Assembly (NCBI GenBank): GCA_013180625.2
Contig: SNVD02003282.1
Coordinates: forward strand, 62,001 to 126,000
DNA length: 64,000 bases
Direction: 5' to 3'
Source: Boswellia sacra
Lineage: Eukaryota; Streptophyta; Magnoliopsida; Sapindales; Burseraceae
In this document: piece by piece, positions 34,853 through 47,039 of the stretch
How the letters are laid out: each line of letters starts with the position of its first letter
Position numbering within the stretch: position 1 is the stretch's first letter
Program-made: the position numbers and the translations under genes
Notes under the pieces: generated by a model
What the model was told of the DNA's origin: nothing
What the model saw: the letters and a program-made list of their open reading frames with translations, nothing else
Databases searched by the model: none

Positions 34853-36313
34853 GGTTCATTAACATTTACCCCCCGACGTTAAGCGAAAGTATAATTACCT
34901 CCTCGATGATTTGAAATTACAAATTGTCCCCTGATTTTTAAATTCTGACGTTAAATTAAACAGAGTAGGGGTATTATTGAAAATAAAACTTGTGCGATAA
35001 AATTAAGGAATATTTAACAATTTACCCCCTGAGGTTAAACGAAAATACAAATTCTCCCCTCCCGAGAATAAAAATAATTAAAAAATTAGAATGAAAACAA
35101 TAATAATAATTAAAGACAATAATAATTAAAAATATTTAAAACTTTATTGAATAAATAATAAAAAGTAAATTTGAACCAAATTGAATCCACCCCTTAATTC
35201 GAGCTTTAATTAACAAACCCCAAATTGGTCGGTGACGAGTTCTAGTAGAGGAGAGAGAGGAGGAATTGGTGACGGAAGCAATTTCGTCAATGAAGAGAAG
35301 GAAACGACGATCGTAGGGGTGGCAATTCATGTCATATGTGTCGACCTATTTAATTGTTCGTGACAAGACATGAAAAACGGATTTGATACAGTTATTAAAT
35401 GCATCACCCACGTGTTGTGATCGTGTCATATTTAATTAACATAATTTACTTAATTATTTAATCTAATTATGTATAGTATATCATATTCTATATATTTATA
35501 TCAATTAAAATTATTTTTAGAATATAAATAATTGTTAGTATAAAAAAATTATTAAAATCATTACAATTTACTATTATGTAAATTAATTTGCTTTATAATA
35601 TAAAATTTTCAGTTTTATAATATATATGTTGTAAGAAGGTAAAAATTATATCGTTAAATGAGCTTGCATGTTAATGATTGACAAGATATATTCAACTATT
35701 CGTGTCATTAAACTGATTGACGTGTTGAAAACCCTCAACATGAATTCGAAAATTTATTAATCGTGTGTCATGTTCGTGTTGTATTTGTGTCATGTTCGGG
35801 TGTCATGATTCAAATTGTTACCCCTAGACGATGGCGGTGTGGGGAGAAGATCTGGTGAAGCACTAAGGAGAGGTGGTGAAGATTGCTGATAGAGGGGAGA
35901 CAATGAAGGAGATAGAGAAAGAAAGAATGGTAAGGATATTTAGGTGATTTTAGAAAAGTGAGTGAATGTATTTTTATTTATGTAAGGGCATTTTCATCGA
36001 ATACCATATATTATCCTCTCTCTCGTCTTTTTTCACTTAATTTAATGTCGAAATTCAAAAATAAGGGGACAATTTACAATTTCAAGATGTGCAGAAAAAA
36101 TTTGTCTTTTTGCTTAATCTCAGGGGGTAAACTGTTAATATTAGATGATCGAACATGAGGTTATTTTGGTAAAATTGTGAAGTTTTTTTATCTCTTCTTC
36201 TTTTCTGTTTAATTTAACGTCAGAATTTAAAAATCAAGGACAATTATAATTTCAAATCTTGCAAGAAAAAATTATTTTTTCGCTTAATCTCGGGGGTTAA
36301 ATGTTAATATCTC
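34853..36313. mobile_element. Non-autonomous Mutator-like element with long inverted ends
   Basis: Flanked by the exact 9-bp duplication CTTTATTTT (34844-34852, 36314-36322). The ends are inverted repeats sharing ATTAACATTTA and, further in, TTTTTAAATTCTGACGTTAAATTAAACAGA-like sequence, recognisable over more than 100 bp. No transposase is present. The centre is GC-richer than the ends and holds a short minus-strand frame (35330-35136) that I do not consider a gene. A 513-bp hAT MITE has inserted in the centre; without it the element is about 940 bp. Confidence 0.8.
35314..35826. mobile_element. 513-bp hAT-type MITE, copy 1
   Basis: Begins TAGGGGTGGCAATT and ends AATTGTTACCCCTA. Flanks are GACGATCG (35306-35313) and GACGATGG (35827-35834), an 8-bp target duplication with one later change. 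It is the same length as the copy at 44343-44855 and similar to it throughout. It is non-coding and nested in the Mutator-like element 34853-36313. Confidence 0.88.
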
Positions 36314-36322
36314 CTTTATTTT

Positions 36323-37559
36323 TAATTTTTATTTATTAAATTTTTCTTCTTATATATTTAATTATAGTCTGTAACTAGAGCTTATCACTTTATTAAAGCT
36401 TTTTTATTCTTGTTTGACATGCTCAACGGTAAAATGTGGTGACATGTGTCAAAATGTTGGTTGCTTTGAAAAGAAAAAGAAAAGTATCCTTTAAGATGAT
36501 AAAGGAAAAGAAATTGTAGATGGATAGGTTTTCAATTACTGTGTTTAATTTGTTCTTTTGTGAGCAATTACGCAAAACGAATGATTATTCAATGACTTAC
36601 TTACTTCCATTCCACTTTAATAAAGTTGCTGTCCAACTCCCACAGTTTATATGTGTACATCAAATAAAAACGAAGAATACAAAAAATAATAATAATAAAT
36701 TGAAGATTTGTTACGAGTTTTGATAAAAACCTTTATTATTATTATTATTTTCCACTTTAATTTCGAGTTACACGTGAACTCTTGCTTCCCTTCTCCGTTG
36801 CATAAACAAGATTTGACAATAACTCCGTACTGTACTAGAAAAGTATAGAGTATAGCACAGTAGTGGACAAGTATCTTGCGAGATATCAAGTTGTCCAACA
36901 AATCAACTTGACAACCTCATGTATTTCATATTTGGATTATTAAAAAAAATTAAGATTTAAATAAAACTATAAAATAATCCCCTCAAGTTGGTTAGTTTCT
37001 ATATTGAATTTACTAAAATTTCATTAAAAATAGAAAGATACACTATAGAATACTATAAATGCAAAAAATAATTATATATATGTTTGTGTATAATAAATAA
37101 GATGGAGAAAAACAAAACATTTACATCTCAAATTAAAGATTAACAAACAATTCCCTAACTAGCTAGTAGATTCCATTAAGTATTGATCAAGTTTAACCTC
37201 CAATCCCAGGCATTATCCCTAAAGGGTGTTTAGATTGCAATCTCATACTATACCTTGTAGGGGGTGTTCAGTTTTGAGTAATATACTTGTGAGCATTGGA
37301 ATTTGGCTTATAGTTTTTAGGCCTGATGATTATAACAAGAGACATCAAATTAGCAGAATTTTTTGAACTACAGAAACACAAGAGATGATACCAAAAATAG
37401 GGTAGAAAGCTAAGTAAGCTCAAGATTGGTACGATTCTAATGGGGAGAGGTTGAGACCCTAGGAGTTATGTCTGCCTAATGCATACGTAGATCAACCTCT
37501 ACAGTAAAGTCGTCGTGAAGGTCGGGAAGTCCCCTACCAGGGGCCTGGGGGCAGCGCCT
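36323..37559. other. Intergenic, no gene seen
   Basis: AT-rich to about 37430, then a GC-richer stretch of unknown nature. No supported reading frame. Confidence 0.5.
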
Positions 37560-37860
37560 TTGACCCTAAGTGGTGAAAGTCCATGCAAAAACCTAGAAAT
37601 AGGGTTAGCGCCTCTAGGTTGGTGCTTATGCCTCTAGCATTAGAGGTGCACGCCTATAGAGCTAGAGGTGACACACAAGCCCCTTTAGCCAATAGATGTA
37701 GAGCATGAGCACCTTTATCATTAAAGTTGTGTGTCTCTAGAGTTAGAGGTGGTGCACGAGTGCCTTTAGTCATTACAGGTAGAGCATGAGCGCCTTTAGA
37801 GGTAGAGGTGGCTCACGAGCACATCTAGGGTTTGTGCTCTAGAAGTATCTAAAAACCCTA
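37560..37860. repeat. Imperfect repeats of a GAGCGCCTTTAG / TAGAGGTG motif
   Basis: Words such as GTAGAGCATGAGC, GCCTTTAG and TTAGAGGTG recur. TAGATGTAGAGCATGAGCACCTTTA and a close copy about 70 bp later show an irregular tandem arrangement. CCTCTAGCATTAGAGG can form a small hairpin. The GC-rich character stands out from the surroundings. It could be part of an unrecognised LTR; no terminal structure was found. Confidence 0.5.
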
Positions 37861-38092
37861 GAGGCATGCGCCTGTGGCTATAGTCCCATATCAAGAAAAG
37901 AGCTTAATTTCTAGCCGGCTTGAGCCTATATAAGGCAAGTGGCTCTTCGTTCAAGGCAAGCAAATTTGGTGGAAAAAATACCTTGAAATTTTATATTTCG
38001 GTGTTTTCTACAGCCAAGATTCTTCCTCGAATAGTGATCAAAGTGGGCTAAGGTTATGAGGGCCTTTTCTAATATTTAAATTTCTGTTTATT

Positions 38093-38500
38093 TTAATTAA
38101 TTGCCATGATTAGTTTAGGTATAATTAGGAAATAATTATTTCATGTTTAATTTAGGAATAATTTAGTTAATTATGCCTTGTTTAGGATTAGTGATGGTTA
38201 ATCAGTAGATAATTGCCATGTTTACTTTTGGGATTAATAATAGATAATTAGTAGCTTAATTATGCATGATTATTAGTTAATTATGTAGTTAATTATGCCA
38301 TGATTAGTGGTTAATTTAGCATGATTATTAGTCGATCGATGTATGATCAGTGGCTAATTAGCAATTAATTACATGATGAATAGTTAATGGTTATGCATGT
38401 TTAGTTAGTTCATGATTAAGAGATGCCATGATTAGTATAGAAATATCATGATAAATGCTATGTTTAATTTAGTTGATATCTAGTTTAATTATGCTTGTGA
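38093..38500. repeat. Degenerate repeats of TTAATTATGCCATGATTAGT
   Basis: Variants of TTAATTATGCATGATTAG and GGTTAATTAG recur many times without strict spacing across about 400 bp. This looks like expansion of a short motif. Non-coding. Confidence 0.55.
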
Positions 38501-39129
38501 TTGTTAATGCCTTTACTTGGTGATTGAATTATTATTTTAAGACTCCCCCTTGGTTTATGATGCTATTTAATTTCTTGCAATTATTATGTGGAATGATTGT
38601 AATCATTTATCCCTTTCCCCATGTTTGAATAGCTATGTAATCTATTTCTCTCCCCTTTTTGTGTATGTATATACACTGTCCACCTCACATGTAATAATGA
38701 GATAAAATGCAATTCATATGTGCATAATGAACTTAGGATCAAGATAGGATAACCTTAGTAACCCAAAACTTAGAATTCAATAGACCTTAGTGGAGACCGA
38801 ATTAACGTCTGGACGAGTGCAAGCCATTCCTAACTTTTCGAGCCCGTCTTTGAAGATGATGGGTAGCTAAGTCCAAAGAAGTAAGGGATCAGCTGCCGTT
38901 ATTCATATATTTCCCATGGTTAATTACCTGGGTAGCAATTTCACCATTTCTCCGGGTCTTGTCTTTGTGAGTTGACCCGTACAGCCCTCTAAGCATCAGA
39001 ACGAGGCTTAGAAAAACGGTGCCAAGGTCGCAAATGCTTGGAATGGGATGGAAGCCTCGCTCACAGTACTAAAGAAAGGAAAGTGTACTCCCAAATTCAT
39101 TTTCCCTTATTTGGTTTGATTAAAACTAA
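38501..39129. other. Unidentified moderately GC-rich segment
   Basis: Around 38750-39060 the composition is clearly GC-richer than the flanks, without a supported reading frame. It may be the remains of a retrotransposon LTR or untranslated region; no matching copy was found in the window. Confidence 0.3.
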
Positions 39130-39166
39130 AAGGAAATTGGATTCGAGCATCAAATCCAATTTCCTT
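39130..39166. repeat. Perfect 14-bp stem hairpin
   Basis: AAGGAAATTGGATT and its exact reverse complement AATCCAATTTCCTT are separated by 9 bases. The arms extend imperfectly outwards, so this may be the core of a small foldback element. No coding context. Confidence 0.7.
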
Positions 39167-39892
39167 AAACTTTGGGGGTGTTTGTTTTTAGTTAGGAAAT
39201 GTGAATATGATTGAAGCTCAGATATTCAAGCATTTTAGGTTGTTTGGTTTTTTTTTTTTTTACTGAACACTATTTACCAGATATTTTTATTGGAATGAGA
39301 AAATCTAAAATTTTTGTTCGAAAGAAAAGTCAGAATGACTTAAAATTATTCTCCTTCCAAAAGTATCCTTATGAAATATATCTATTTCCTGTTGTGTCCT
39401 TTTATGATTTATATATTTCTTCATTTAAACTTTATAAAGACTGAGTATTACAAAGTTTAGGATCTTAATAACAATATAGTTAATTATTTTTTAATCTACG
39501 TTATGTGCTTTTCACTAAAACTAATATTCATCAAATGATATAATAAATCTTATAACTTCATATTTTAAATAATTTAATAGTGTAATTAATTTTCTTTTTT
39601 CTTTTTAAATTTATGCTGTATCTAAATGATAAATTCATCAAAAAAAAAAATAATCTCATTAACATAATTAATGTGTTGCACATTTTGTTAGCATTAAACA
39701 TAGTGTGTTTGTTTATATGTGTGTATGTCTGTGTATGTATGTATATATGTATAATTTTGTGGTTGTATAGACATTTTATATAACTTCTTTTTAACATTTT
39801 ATATGGATAAGTGTTTTTTTTTTTTTTTACTTTTTTATAATGAAAAATAATATATCAATACTTAGGCTCTTATAGGGAAAATAAATAGAAAG

Positions 39893-39934
39893 AAAATGAT
39901 ACAGTCCCCTTGTGTATAACTACTGTATCATTTT
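39893..39934. repeat. Perfect 13-bp stem hairpin
   Basis: AAAATGATACAGT and ACTGTATCATTTT are exact reverse complements with a 16-base loop. No T-run or gene context suggests a function. Confidence 0.7.
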
Positions 39935-40289
39935 TAGTTTTCTTGTTTATTAGGATTTCTCCTACATTGCCTGTTCTTTAGTGGATATGATATAATATGC
40001 TCGCTGTTTCTGATTTTCTCTAGTTGCAGCTTCCTAAAATAATTGAAGTTTTATTGTAAATCTTATAAGCTGATTAAATTAAGGGAATTCTTTTTTGTAT
40101 TCATTTTTTAAGTAGGTGTTACTCTCTCATGTCATTAATTATTATCATCTCAATTTTTGTCATAATTCTTTTTTTCATGCATAAAAAAGTCCTTTATTCA
40201 TACTCAATTGGTCAATGAGTTTTCAAAGTTTAAATAGTTTGAATTATTTATCTTTTAATGAATTTTTTATTTAGGATGAGTGTTGCATA

Positions 40290-40606
40290 GAATAATGTTA
40301 TACAAACAAAGTTGGTATATAAAGTTTACATCACAACTGATATGATAGGTGACATGGCACAGCCTTGTCATTTGCCATATCACAAAAGGTAATTTTTTTT
40401 CATCTTTTTCAACATTTATATTTTATATGTGATTTTTCTATTTATTATCTTCTATTTGAATTAAAGATTTTCTTCCTCTTATCATTACTGAATTAAAATT
40501 TACTTAAAATAGGTAATGTGGTTGTTGATAAGATATTGTCATATAACTACCACATCAGTTAAAATACAAAATTTCTATCCCAACTTTATAAATATAGAAT
40601 TACTGG
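40290..40606. mobile_element. Old MITE-like element
   Basis: The left part (AATAATGTTATAC...AAAGTTGGTATA...ACTGATATGATAGGTGACAT) resembles the reverse complement of the right part (AGTAATTCTATA...AAAGTTGGGATA...ACTGATGTGGTAGTTATATGACA). The inverted ends are diverged over about 70 bp and no clear target duplication was found. Confidence 0.45.
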
Positions 40607-42660
40607 TGTTACATATATTGCATGTTGCATGTGCCTCTTATTCGCTCTTACGCCCAATTCCAAATTAGATTTCATCACTAACCAACCCCTGCATGGCATC
40701 AAAATGGGCCGCATAATTGGTAGTTCCTTCGGCCCATTTGTTTGCTTATTAGCTCGGCTTGCCTCCTTTTCTTCTGCTGTTTAGAGTTGCATGAGTTCTA
40801 GCTTTTTCAAAATTGCAATGCCTTGTGCGCTTCTTCAATTTTCATTCCTCGGAATTTCCTTCAGCGGCACGCATTCTACTGTGCTCAATGTTTGCAGTTT
40901 GAATTTAAAATTAATTTTGAGTTGGGTGTTTCTCTTTGATTCAAGTTCCTCTGCTTCGTGACTCTTGTTCAAAGCCTCTTTTTAACGCTTAGGTTTCCTT
41001 CTTCAAGGCTAACTTCTTTTGTGATTAAAGTTACTTCAAATTGATTTCATAACTCTCTTCGACTTCTCCATTATGAATAACCTCTTTTTAGAGTGGCAAG
41101 TTTTGGCCCAGCACACTAATATTTCATGAAAATAGCGAATTAGTGTTGAACTTAATTGTGTTCGTACAATATTAGTGTTTCTGATATTCAATAAGATAAA
41201 GTTGTAATTGTGTTAAGGATTCAACACACCAATCAGTTTGATAACACATCTATTTAATTATGTTACGTAAACCTATAGCCTGTAAATCCATTCATAACAA
41301 GAATAGTTTATTGTTTATGGCGAGAATAGTTAATTGTGTTATGTTAATATGTTTATCTGTGTTCTATGATATGGTTACCCATTTAACACATAAATATTTA
41401 TTAAAATAAAAATTTTCTCTTATCAAAAAAGTTAAGCCATATAATAACAAAGTAGACTGATTCTAATTATTTTTTATATGTTAATAGTTTGGATTTAGGG
41501 TAAGTTTAGTTAATATAATTTTTGTTAGAGAAAATGTTGGACTAGGAATGGCTTCCTACAAGTTTGGTGGTGGTTGAAGAACCATTTCAAGATTGAGTTT
41601 CATTGATTGGATGAGGTACTTTTGGGGTGCCCTATTTTAGACCACTTATAATTCTGGAGAGGGAACAATTGTGGATGGAGGCTCGAAGCTATGATTGCTG
41701 CGAAGGATCGATGCTTTTGATTGGCTGTAGGGTTTTTCAGTTGCTGTCGTGAACCATTTTTCTAAGAATAGTTGCCCTCTTGTTTTGGTTGGAAATAACT
41801 CTCAAACTCTTTATGGTGATGAAATTATATAATAATTTTTTAACATTAGAAAATCTACCTGCCCATTGCCTAGCTAATTCACAACTTCTGTACATTTATG
41901 CTTTTCTTCTCCTTATCCATGGTAGATGATCTTCCATCTGGGATATAGATATTGGCAGTTTTCCTAGAGAATGTTCTGTGTAGCATTAATTGATCATGCT
42001 TATATAAATATTACATAATTACAAAAAGACAGACATCTAGCTAGCTCATCCGTTGATTAAATCCAACTTAATCACCGGCAGCACAGTTGTAATTAGATAT
42101 TATAATCACACTGCACCTTGAACATCTTCCACTAAATGGTGGAGTCCACACTACAAAACGTCAAAGATGATTTCGTTTTGTTTCTAGGAGTCATAATCGT
42201 TTTTGATTTCTTTATCGCCATAGGCGGCAACCAGCAAATTTTGTACTTGGATTAGTTATAAAATTTTAAAGCACTCTGCTATTGGTTCCTCCAGTATAGA
42301 ATTTATACGCAAACAACATTAGTTTAAAATCTCATCATTGACTTTTTGGATTATGAAATTGTTTCAGCTTCCTTAGAGAAACAGGTCTCCTTTTGCCTGC
42401 AATTCAATCGTTAAGTAGTTAATTGGCCTTTTATCAATTTGTCTGTCTGGTGAAGCATTTAAAGCTCATATTAAGATTGAGATTCTTGTTTTTGCTAATT
42501 AAAAGCTCTTGAATGGTCCGCTTTTTGGCCTTTGGGACAGGGAGATGTATTTATATGAGTCATTGGCCTTAGAATAGGCAATCAGACAAGGAGTTGACTA
42601 TTGACCTCAGGATTAAATTATGCTTAATTAATTGTCATAAATACAATTTTCATATAAGAA

Positions 42661-43866
42661 GATTTCATAAACTATCCCTATATTTTGTCTTATTATCATA
42701 TGCCTTTTACACTTTTGTGTAGAGACAATCTTACGTTTTGAGAAAACTCAGGTAGACCTTCCGTTAGTTTAAATGTTAAGTATACATAAATAAATTGAAT
42801 ATAGATGGTTAAAATGGTCATTTAATGAGACCACAGTCAATGGTATATAAAAGCAATATTTCCAAATCGGGAAAACTTCACAAATTGGGAAAGTTTGGAA
42901 CACTAAACGTCAAAATCACTATTCACTCTCACCCATCTGATGTGTCACACATCACCACCCTCAACAATCAATAGATCGGCCATTTTCGTCAAGCTTCCTT
43001 TATGACTGACTCGAACAACCACCGGAAGCCTCTCAAAAGTGCAAAACACTGAGTCCGCCAACAATCACTGTCCACCGTCACCAACTGGCGTATCGCTGAC
43101 CACCTCCACCACCAATCTACAGATCGGCTCCTCCTTTACAAACTTTTCTTCTACAACAATCTCAAAGTCTCACTGAAACAACATTAAAATCTCCACCAAA
43201 GTTTTGATATCCACAACGTTAACCTCCACAACTACCACACGAAGTTGAGGGCAGATGATTGGGGTAGGGCAAGGGAGTTGGGGTGGGACTGGCGGAGGAG
43301 GGACTTGGCGGATCTGAAGATGTGCGGCTGGAGGTGATGGGGTGGCTTGTGGAGGAGGAGAAGCAACAAATGGTGGAGGCGGGGACGAGTTTTCAGGGGG
43401 CAGTGAAGTAGCAACCAGAGGTGATGGCAGGGGTGATGTTAATGTTGATAGTGGTGGGGCTGCAGGTGGTGATGGGGGCGGTGGGGTAATCGGTATTTAC
43501 TATTTGGAAACTGATCAGCAAATATGACAAGCAACATGAAGGGGAAGTGTTGGTTGGAGCTTTGCAAGTTGGAGTTTTCCAAAAACTTGTGTTGTTGTTG
43601 TAGTGCAGCTATGGTGAGTCGACGAAGGAGAAAGCAACATAGCTTGTGAAAGTGTTGAATCCTTATAAAGTTGGATTGGAATGCCTTGAAATTGCACATT
43701 TCAAGAATCTTAAACGGTCATTCCGAAATCTGAACGAGTTAATTGATGATCCATAGAGTGTCATAGCTTTTAATATTTTTTGCTTTGACTTTAATTAACT
43801 ACTATAAAATTTCTTTATTATTTTGTATTAATTTTTTATAATTAGAATTTATTTTCTCATTAGTCA
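42661..43866. other. Segment with CA-rich then GGTGG-rich sequence, possible old non-autonomous element
   Basis: 42700-42800 has the style of Mutator-like termini seen elsewhere here (CCGTTAGTTTAAATGTTAA). 42880-43240 is CA/CT-rich and resembles an untranslated leader. 43250-43500 is rich in GGTGG, giving Gly-rich or His/Pro-rich frames in different phases. No convincing protein and no matching right terminus was found, so only the composition is reported. Confidence 0.3.
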
Positions 43867-45256
43867 TTGTTGGTGTCATCCTGTGACACTTTATATGTGT
43901 CATGTATATGATTATTTTGACCAACTTGTAGATAAAACTAGTGTGTTATATTGTTTCTTATTTTATTGCTTTTAGAAGTATAATTTAGGAAATACTTGAT
44001 TCATAATGAATATCTTTTTAGATTAGAACATTATTTGATATATCCTAATTAAATTAGGAGTATATTTATTTATGTCCTATTTCATTTAGGAGATTACTTA
44101 TATCACTTCGTAACATATTGTTTTTTTATTCTAATTTGAGTTTGATTAACATTTTTACATGATTTCGAAGAGATTACAATCGGGCATCACACTATATATA
44201 TAACGTTATTTTTACATAACTTAGATATGTGGTGTTTGTATGTTACAACATTTCAAGAATTAAGAAGAGAGCATCAAGGCAAATTGGAATGCTTGTTTTA
44301 TTTTATTGTATAAGTGTTTTATTCATGTATGAGAGGTTATGATAAGGGTGGCAATTCGTGTCGTGTCGTGTCACCCATTTAATTATTCATGTCAAGACAT
44401 AAAACACGGATCCGACACAGTTATTAAACGTGTTACCCACGTGTTATAATCGTGTCATATTTAATTCACATAATTTACTTAATTATTTAACCTAGTTATG
44501 CATAATATATTATATTCTATATATTTATATCAATTAAAATTATTTTTATAATATAAACATTGTTAGTATAAAATATTATTAAAATCATTATAATTTATTA
44601 TTTTGTAAATTAATTTATTTTATAATATAAAATTTTCAGTTTTATAATATATATGTTGTAAGTAGATAATAATTTATATCATTAAATGAGCTTACTTATT
44701 AAGGATAGACAAAATATGTTTAACTATTCGTATCATTTAACGGGTTAGCGTGTTGAACCCCCTCAACACGAATCCGACCAATTTATTAATCGTGTATCGT
44801 GTTCGTGTCGCATTCATGTCGTGTTCGCGTGTCATGACCCAAATTGCCACCCCTAGGTTATGATTATGCATGAATTTAAATTAGGTCTGCCTAAGTTAGT
44901 ATACACTCGAGAGAACTTGTGAGTTAAGTGTTTATGTAATTCAGTATCAGACATTGTGGTTATGCTTTACTTAACAGTGTGTTATTAAGTTGTCAGCGAC
45001 AGAGAGTGGATAGTGTCACTAGAATTTAAGATCTTGGCAGGATTTTGTTTTTACAAAGATTATGTTAGTGTGTGAGAGTGAGTCAGCACTATAAACGATC
45101 ATAAAGATTGTACAAACAAGAACTAAGTGAATTGTAGCTCTAAAACTGTTCGTGGATGTAAGTTTTATAACCGAACTACGTAAAATCCTCCTATGCCATT
45201 TTACTTTACAGTTTACTGTTATATTGCATATAACTTCATACTTTCATATCTTATGA
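43867..45256 (+). repeat. 5' LTR of the SIRE-type Copia (start approximate)
   Basis: The right edge is set by the primer site that follows. The left edge is estimated from TGTTGGTGTCATCC near 43867. Inside, words such as ATCCTAATTAAATTAGGAG and CTATTTCATTTAGGAG are typical of plant Copia LTRs. A 513-bp hAT MITE interrupts it. The partner LTR was not found, because the 3' part of the element is gone. Confidence 0.5.
44343..44855. mobile_element. 513-bp hAT-type MITE, copy 2
   Basis: Begins TAAGGGTGGCAATT and ends AATTGCCACCCCTA. It is flanked by the perfect 8-bp duplication GGTTATGA (44335-44342, 44856-44863). Same length and largely the same sequence as 35314-35826. Non-coding; it needs a hAT transposase supplied from elsewhere. 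Confidence 0.92.
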
Positions 45257-45257
45257 T

Positions 45258-45269
45258 TGGTATCAGAGC
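45258..45269 (+). promoter_or_regulatory. Primer-binding site of the SIRE-type Copia
   Basis: TGGTATCAGAGC, the standard initiator tRNA-Met primer site, 48 bp upstream of the gag ATG at 45317. Confidence 0.9.
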
Positions 45270-45316
45270 AAGTTCACTGACATACAAGTAAAGAAAGATC
45301 ACGTTGATTTGAAGGA

Positions 45317-46973
45317 ATGAAGTTTATTCGTAATGGAGGATCTGTAAGACAACCACATATTCTTGATGATGGTAATTATTAATATTGGAAAGTAAGAATG
45401 ATGATGTATATCAAATCTCTTGATGGCAGGGCATGGACAAATGTGCTTAAAGGATGGACACCACCAACAAGATTGAATGCTTTTGGCGATTTGGAACTTA
45501 AACTTGAGGAGGAATGGACTGATGAAGAATACCGATGTTCAAGCTAGAACTCAAAGGCTCTTAATCCAATTTTTGCTATTGTGGACTTAAATAACTTTGG
45601 ATAGATTTCAAGGTGCAAAGTGGCTAAAGAAGCTTGGGACATTCTTGAGGTAAAACATGAAGGTACTGCTTATGTACTAATTCTGCATATATGCTTGACA
45701 AGACTTTTACTAATGTAGAAATTGTTAGCAAAATAATTAGATCTGTCCTAGATAAATTTTAGCCTAAAATTTCAGCCATTACGAAAGTTAAAAACACTGA
45801 TGAGATAAGCGTTGATGAATTGATTAGCATTCTCTAAAACTTTGAGATTAATCATAGTGCTAAGAGGCAAAAAGGAAAGAGCATTGCATTCAATGTTAAA
45901 AATAAAAAATATATGATGATTAAAGTAATAATGAGCTTAATGAAATTGATTCTAAACAGATTGCTTTTCTAACAAAAAATTATGTCTAGTTCATATAAAG
46001 GAATTTTAGGAAAAAGAATCAAGGAAGGCCATCAAACTCAAATGAAGACAAGCCATCAAACTCAAATGAAGATAAGTTCAGAAAATTCAGCAAGAAGAAT
46101 GACAAGAAGAAATCAAAGCAACCTGACAAGAAAGGATAGATTCAGATCTATGAGTGTTCTGGTTATAGGCATATTCAATCTGAATGTGCTGATTTCAAAA
46201 AGAAGAACAAAAGCTTAACAACTACTTGGAGTAATGACTCAGAAATTGATTCGGAAGATCAATAAAGCGTGAGTAATTTTGTTGCATTCACAACATTTAC
46301 AGTTGATAAAGGGAAAGCTGTTATGTCTAGCACAACTGAAAAGTACAGAACTGATGATGAACATTCAGATATAGAAGATGATCCAGAATACTATGAAGAG
46401 CTACAAGAAGCTTATAATGTACCCTATGGTGAATGGCTGAGTCAGAAAGAAGAAATCAAATCTTTGAAGAAGGAGATTGAAGTGTTGAAATGTGAAAAAT
46501 CTTATGCCGAAAACTACATCACAGAACTAGAGCTTGCTTTGACAGACAAAACAATACATATTGAGAAAATTATAGCAGAACTGGTTGAGAGTAGAAGATA
46601 TGTTGATCAACTCAGAATTAGGTCAGCTAGACTTGATCAGATCTTGAGTTTTAGAAGAGATAATTCTAACAAACATGGCTTGGGATATACTGAAGGTAAT
46701 ATTGCATTCTCATCAATAACAGTGTTTGTAAAAGCTTCAACATTAGGTAAAAATTCTAAACCTAACTCAAAAAGGACAAGTCCTAGCTCAAAAAGCAATA
46801 AAGTATTTGTTTTCCCTCTAAGCTCTTTCAAATCCAGTCTTGAAAAGGTAAAAAAATTCATTCCTACATGTTATTTTTGCGGTTTCAAAGGACATATTAA
46901 AGCTAGGTGTTTTAAATTGTTGAATCTTTTGCATAAAAGGTCAAAACAGTTTAAGCTATTACCAAAGACATAA
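45317..46973 (+). pseudogene. Copia gag of SIRE/Maximus type, broken
   Basis: Starts MKFIRNGGSVRQPHILDDG; YWKVRMMMYIKSLDG and KEAWDILEVKHEGT follow in the same frame. Stops replace normal codons after NY, in SS-NSKAL and after NNFG, and several frame changes follow. The C-terminal part (46269-46973) is open and has a long coiled-coil region (about 46440-46640) and a CCHC knuckle, CYFCGFKGHIKARC, at 46870-46911. A long coiled-coil gag is typical of the SIRE/Maximus lineage. Confidence 0.8.
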
Positions 46974-47039
46974 CTACAATGGGTTAAGAAAGAAAAGACA
47001 GTTTGTAATGTTACTTTTACTACACTTAAGCATTCTTCT

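Larger units (their letters stand above)
39167..42660. other. Intergenic AT-rich DNA, no gene seen
   Basis: Holds a hairpin at 39893-39934 and a MITE-like repeat at 40290-40606, listed separately. Open frames here are short, biased by AT-rich repeats and show no domain. Confidence 0.5.

Noticed and set aside
36647..36901. Minus-strand frame of 84 codons in the intergenic desert
   Set aside because: Contains runs of Tyr, Ile and Lys from AT-rich simple sequence; no homology signal or gene structure.
43342..43527. Gly-rich plus-strand frame and His/Pro-rich minus-strand frames
   Set aside because: All arise from GGTGG-rich low-complexity sequence in several phases; no start context, intron or domain supports a gene.
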